Origin: Shewanella sp. UCD-KL12
GTDB lineage: Bacteria > Pseudomonadota > Gammaproteobacteria > Enterobacterales > Shewanellaceae
DNA: 64,000 nucleotides
NCBI RefSeq assembly: GCF_001957125.1
Contig: NZ_MPHJ01000002.1
Span: forward strand, 248,001 to 312,000
Direction: 5' to 3'
The translations under genes were made by a program, and so were the position numbers. The notes under the pieces were generated by a model, which saw only the letters and a program-made list of their open reading frames with translations, did no database searches and was not told where the DNA came from. How positions within the stretch are numbered: the first letter of the stretch is position 1; each line of letters opens with the position of its first letter. Positions 62,251 through 64,000 of this stretch are shown piece after piece.

Positions 62251-63891
62251 ATGTCATTCTTTCAGAATAAACTACGGTTTCAGATCATCGTCCCGCTATC
62301 GCTTATTATGCTTGTTATGTTAGTGGTACTCAGCTTTTCTATTCCTAAACTTGTTGAGAAAAATGCTGAGCAACATGCAATACACACTGCGATTAACTCG
62401 TTAAAACAACTAAAAATATTACGAGCCTACTATACCAATAACGTGGTTAAGAAAGTACAAGACCATGGCGTATTAAACCCTGCGATTAAGCACAAAGGTG
62501 AGCCTGATAAAATTCCACTTCCAGCGACGATGATCCATGACTTGAGCCAACTGTTTGATGAAGATAATCGTAAGCTGAATTTATATAGCGCTTACCCTTT
62601 TCCTAATCGCCAACATATTGAGCTTGATGATTTTCAGCAAAAAGCTTGGTCGCAGCTTATTGATAATCCGAACCAAATTGTGAGTGAGCTCAATACCAAT
62701 GATAGCCTCACGGTACTCAGAGTCGCTATCTCTGATCCAATGCAAGTTCAAGCTTGTGTTGATTGCCATAATAGCCATCCATTAACGCCTAAAGCTGACT
62801 GGAAACTCGGTGATGTACGCGGCGTTTTAGAGATGAGTGTCGATATTTCATCTCAGCTGGCTTTAGCCAATACGTTAAGTTTTTGGATAATTTCATGCTT
62901 ACTTATTGCTTCTATATTACTGATTGTGCTGTTTTATTTTCTAACCGGAAAGATAACCGAACAAGTCAGTAATATCTCCGAAGGCATGGTTGAGCTTGGA
63001 AAGGGTAATTATGAAACAGAGATACCGCAAAACTTTACTACCCAAGAAACCCATCAGATGTACACAGCATTTCAACTGTTCAAAACGGCATTGTTAGAGC
63101 GTCAATCTCTTGAAAAGCAACAGCAGGTGTTTGAAACTGAAAAGGTGAACTCACTAGGGCGAATGGTGGCCAGTATTGCCCATGATGTGAATACACCAAT
63201 AGGCATTAGTGTTACAGCAACCAGTTTTTTGCAAGACGAGATTGAAATCTTAGCTAATAAGCTTGCTTCAGGGGAGTTAGATGAAGAGGATTTTGAGCAC
63301 TTTTTAGATTCAAGTCGCAGTTCACTAACGATTTTAAGCCGCAACTTATCCTCCGCGTCCGAGCTCATTAGCAGCTTTAAGCAAGTGTCGGTTGATCAGA
63401 TGAGTGAGCATGCTAGGGAGGTGTTGTTATCTGAATACTTTAAAGAGGTCATTCATAGCATGTTGCCTAAAACTAAGAGGGCAAATGTGACAGTGGCGCT
63501 AGATTGTGTTGAGGATCGTAGCTGCTATATTTATCCAGGTTTCTTATCTCAAGTACTCACGAACTTAATAGCCAACTCCATTATTCACGGTTTCGCTGAA
63601 AAGCAGAGTGGTCAGATCAATATCACGGTATCGGCGCAGGAAAGTGAAATTAGCATACAGTACCGTGACGATGGTAATGGTATTAGCGAGGATATTTTAC
63701 CTAAGGTGATGGATCCCTTTTTTACCACTAAACGAGATGAAGGCGGCAGTGGACTGGGCTTAAGCATTATCCATAATATTGTCACTCAAAAACTCAAGGG
63801 TGAGATAAAGCTCAGTAGTAGTGTTGGCAAGGGGCTAACCGTTGATATCTCTTTTCCTCTATTGAATCAAACCATTCAACAAGAAGATTAA
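62251..63891 (+). CDS. DUF3365 (c-haem) sensor histidine kinase
   Basis: 546 residues from ATG 62251. TM1 (FQIIVPLSLIMLVMLVVLSF), then a ~165-residue periplasmic Tll0287/DUF3365-like domain with a covalent haem motif CVDCH (about residue 170) in ACVDCHNSHPLTPK and GDVRGVLEMSVDIS, TM2, a HAMP-like segment, HisKA with SIAHDVNTPIGISV and HATPase with NLIANSIIHG, DDGNGISEDILPKVMDPFFT and GGSGLGLSIIHNIV. It probably senses redox or gases through haem. No response regulator gene is visible in the window. Confidence 0.9.
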   Translation: MSFFQNKLRFQIIVPLSLIMLVMLVVLSFSIPKLVEKNAEQHAIHTAINSLKQLKILRAYYTNNVVKKVQDHGVLNPAIKHKGEPDKIPLPATMIHDLSQLFDEDNRKLNLYSAYPFPNRQHIELDDFQQKAWSQLIDNPNQIVSELNTNDSLTVLRVAISDPMQVQACVDCHNSHPLTPKADWKLGDVRGVLEMSVDISSQLALANTLSFWIISCLLIASILLIVLFYFLTGKITEQVSNISEGMVELGKGNYETEIPQNFTTQETHQMYTAFQLFKTALLERQSLEKQQQVFETEKVNSLGRMVASIAHDVNTPIGISVTATSFLQDEIEILANKLASGELDEEDFEHFLDSSRSSLTILSRNLSSASELISSFKQVSVDQMSEHAREVLLSEYFKEVIHSMLPKTKRANVTVALDCVEDRSCYIYPGFLSQVLTNLIANSIIHGFAEKQSGQINITVSAQESEISIQYRDDGNGISEDILPKVMDPFFTTKRDEGGSGLGLSIIHNIVTQKLKGEIKLSSSVGKGLTVDISFPLLNQTIQQED

Positions 63892-63936
63892 GTAGGGTCA
63901 TTGTTAATTTTTAATGGATTCCGGCTAAAAGCAAAC

Positions 63937-64000
63937 CGGAATGACCTTGAGGAAAGCATACCAGAATGACTGTGAGGAAAGAGTACCGGAATGACTGTGG
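63937..64000. repeat. 25-bp tandem repeat running off the window edge
   Basis: Two full copies and one partial copy of ACC(G/A)GAATGAC(C/T)(T/G)TGAGGAAAG(C/A)(A/G)T at about 63937, 63962 and 63987. The array continues beyond the end, so its size is unknown. Confidence 0.85.

Noticed and set aside
63937..64000. CRISPR array
   Set aside because: Units are contiguous 25-bp repeats without unique spacers, and no cas genes are seen.

Overview
The window looks like chromosome from a marine gammaproteobacterium of the Alteromonadales, most likely Shewanella. The clues are a zapA-6S RNA block divergent from ygfB-ubiH-ubiI-gcvTHP, DUF3083, DUF3144, DUF3297 and RRF_GI-type proteins, a secreted collagenase, a haem-type sensor kinase, and many short intergenic repeats. 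This placement is inferred from gene content and order; no search was run.

Layout. 1-11 kb: the end of a TonB-dependent receptor, a LysE exporter, a DUF3144 protein, an orphan type IV pilin-like protein, uracil-DNA glycosylase behind a four-unit repeat, a secreted M9 collagenase with a Cys-rich linker, an NlpE-like lipoprotein, a periplasmic solute-binding protein and 5-formyl-THF cyclo-ligase (ygfA/fau). 11-18.5 kb: a five-gene envelope operon (two lipoproteins, a CsgG/FlgT-like protein, an LPP20/FlgT-like protein and two unrecognised exported proteins). It lies between ygfA and the 6S RNA gene, which are normally adjacent, and is bracketed by ~200-bp direct repeats that contain a copy of the 6S RNA 3' end plus terminator. 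18.6-28 kb: zapA, ygfB, the ubiquinone hydroxylases ubiH and ubiI, and the glycine cleavage genes gcvT, gcvH, gcvP. 28-32.4 kb: a PACE-type efflux gene divergent from a LysR regulator, a hypothetical gene and a DUF3360-type membrane protein.

32.4-37.7 kb is an accessory patch. It holds a REP-associated transposase (RAYT) whose 5' end and flanking palindromic units are duplicated, a 5'-truncated IS110-family transposase with a ~330-bp noncoding tail, and a compact, visibly AT-richer three-gene cassette: a DUF262 protein, an AAA/DUF3696 ATPase and a possible PLD-like protein. This cassette is a candidate anti-phage system.

37.8-45.5 kb: a nine-gene Mrp/Mnh-type multisubunit cation/proton antiporter operon (E-F-G-A'/B-C-D-D-small-D) with three large D-type subunits and no full-length A subunit. 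45.6-53.9 kb: a Rap1a/Tai-like immunity protein, a 1.1-kb AT-rich gap, a PepT-like peptidase, dCMP deaminase, a serine hydrolase-response regulator-histidine kinase operon, a small exported protein broken by one in-frame stop, and a secreted hypothetical protein. 54-64 kb: DUF3297, a possible IS200/IS605-type remnant, LysR/CPBP protease divergent pair, an HDOD protein, DUF3083, an EptA-type phosphoethanolamine transferase, an RRF_GI protein, a small periplasmic protein and a DUF3365 c-haem sensor kinase. The window ends in a 25-bp tandem repeat.

The two best candidates for something undescribed are the envelope operon inserted next to 6S RNA (11.86-17.7 kb) and the DUF262/ATPase/PLD-like cassette (34.65-37.65 kb). 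No tRNA, rRNA or CRISPR array was recognised.
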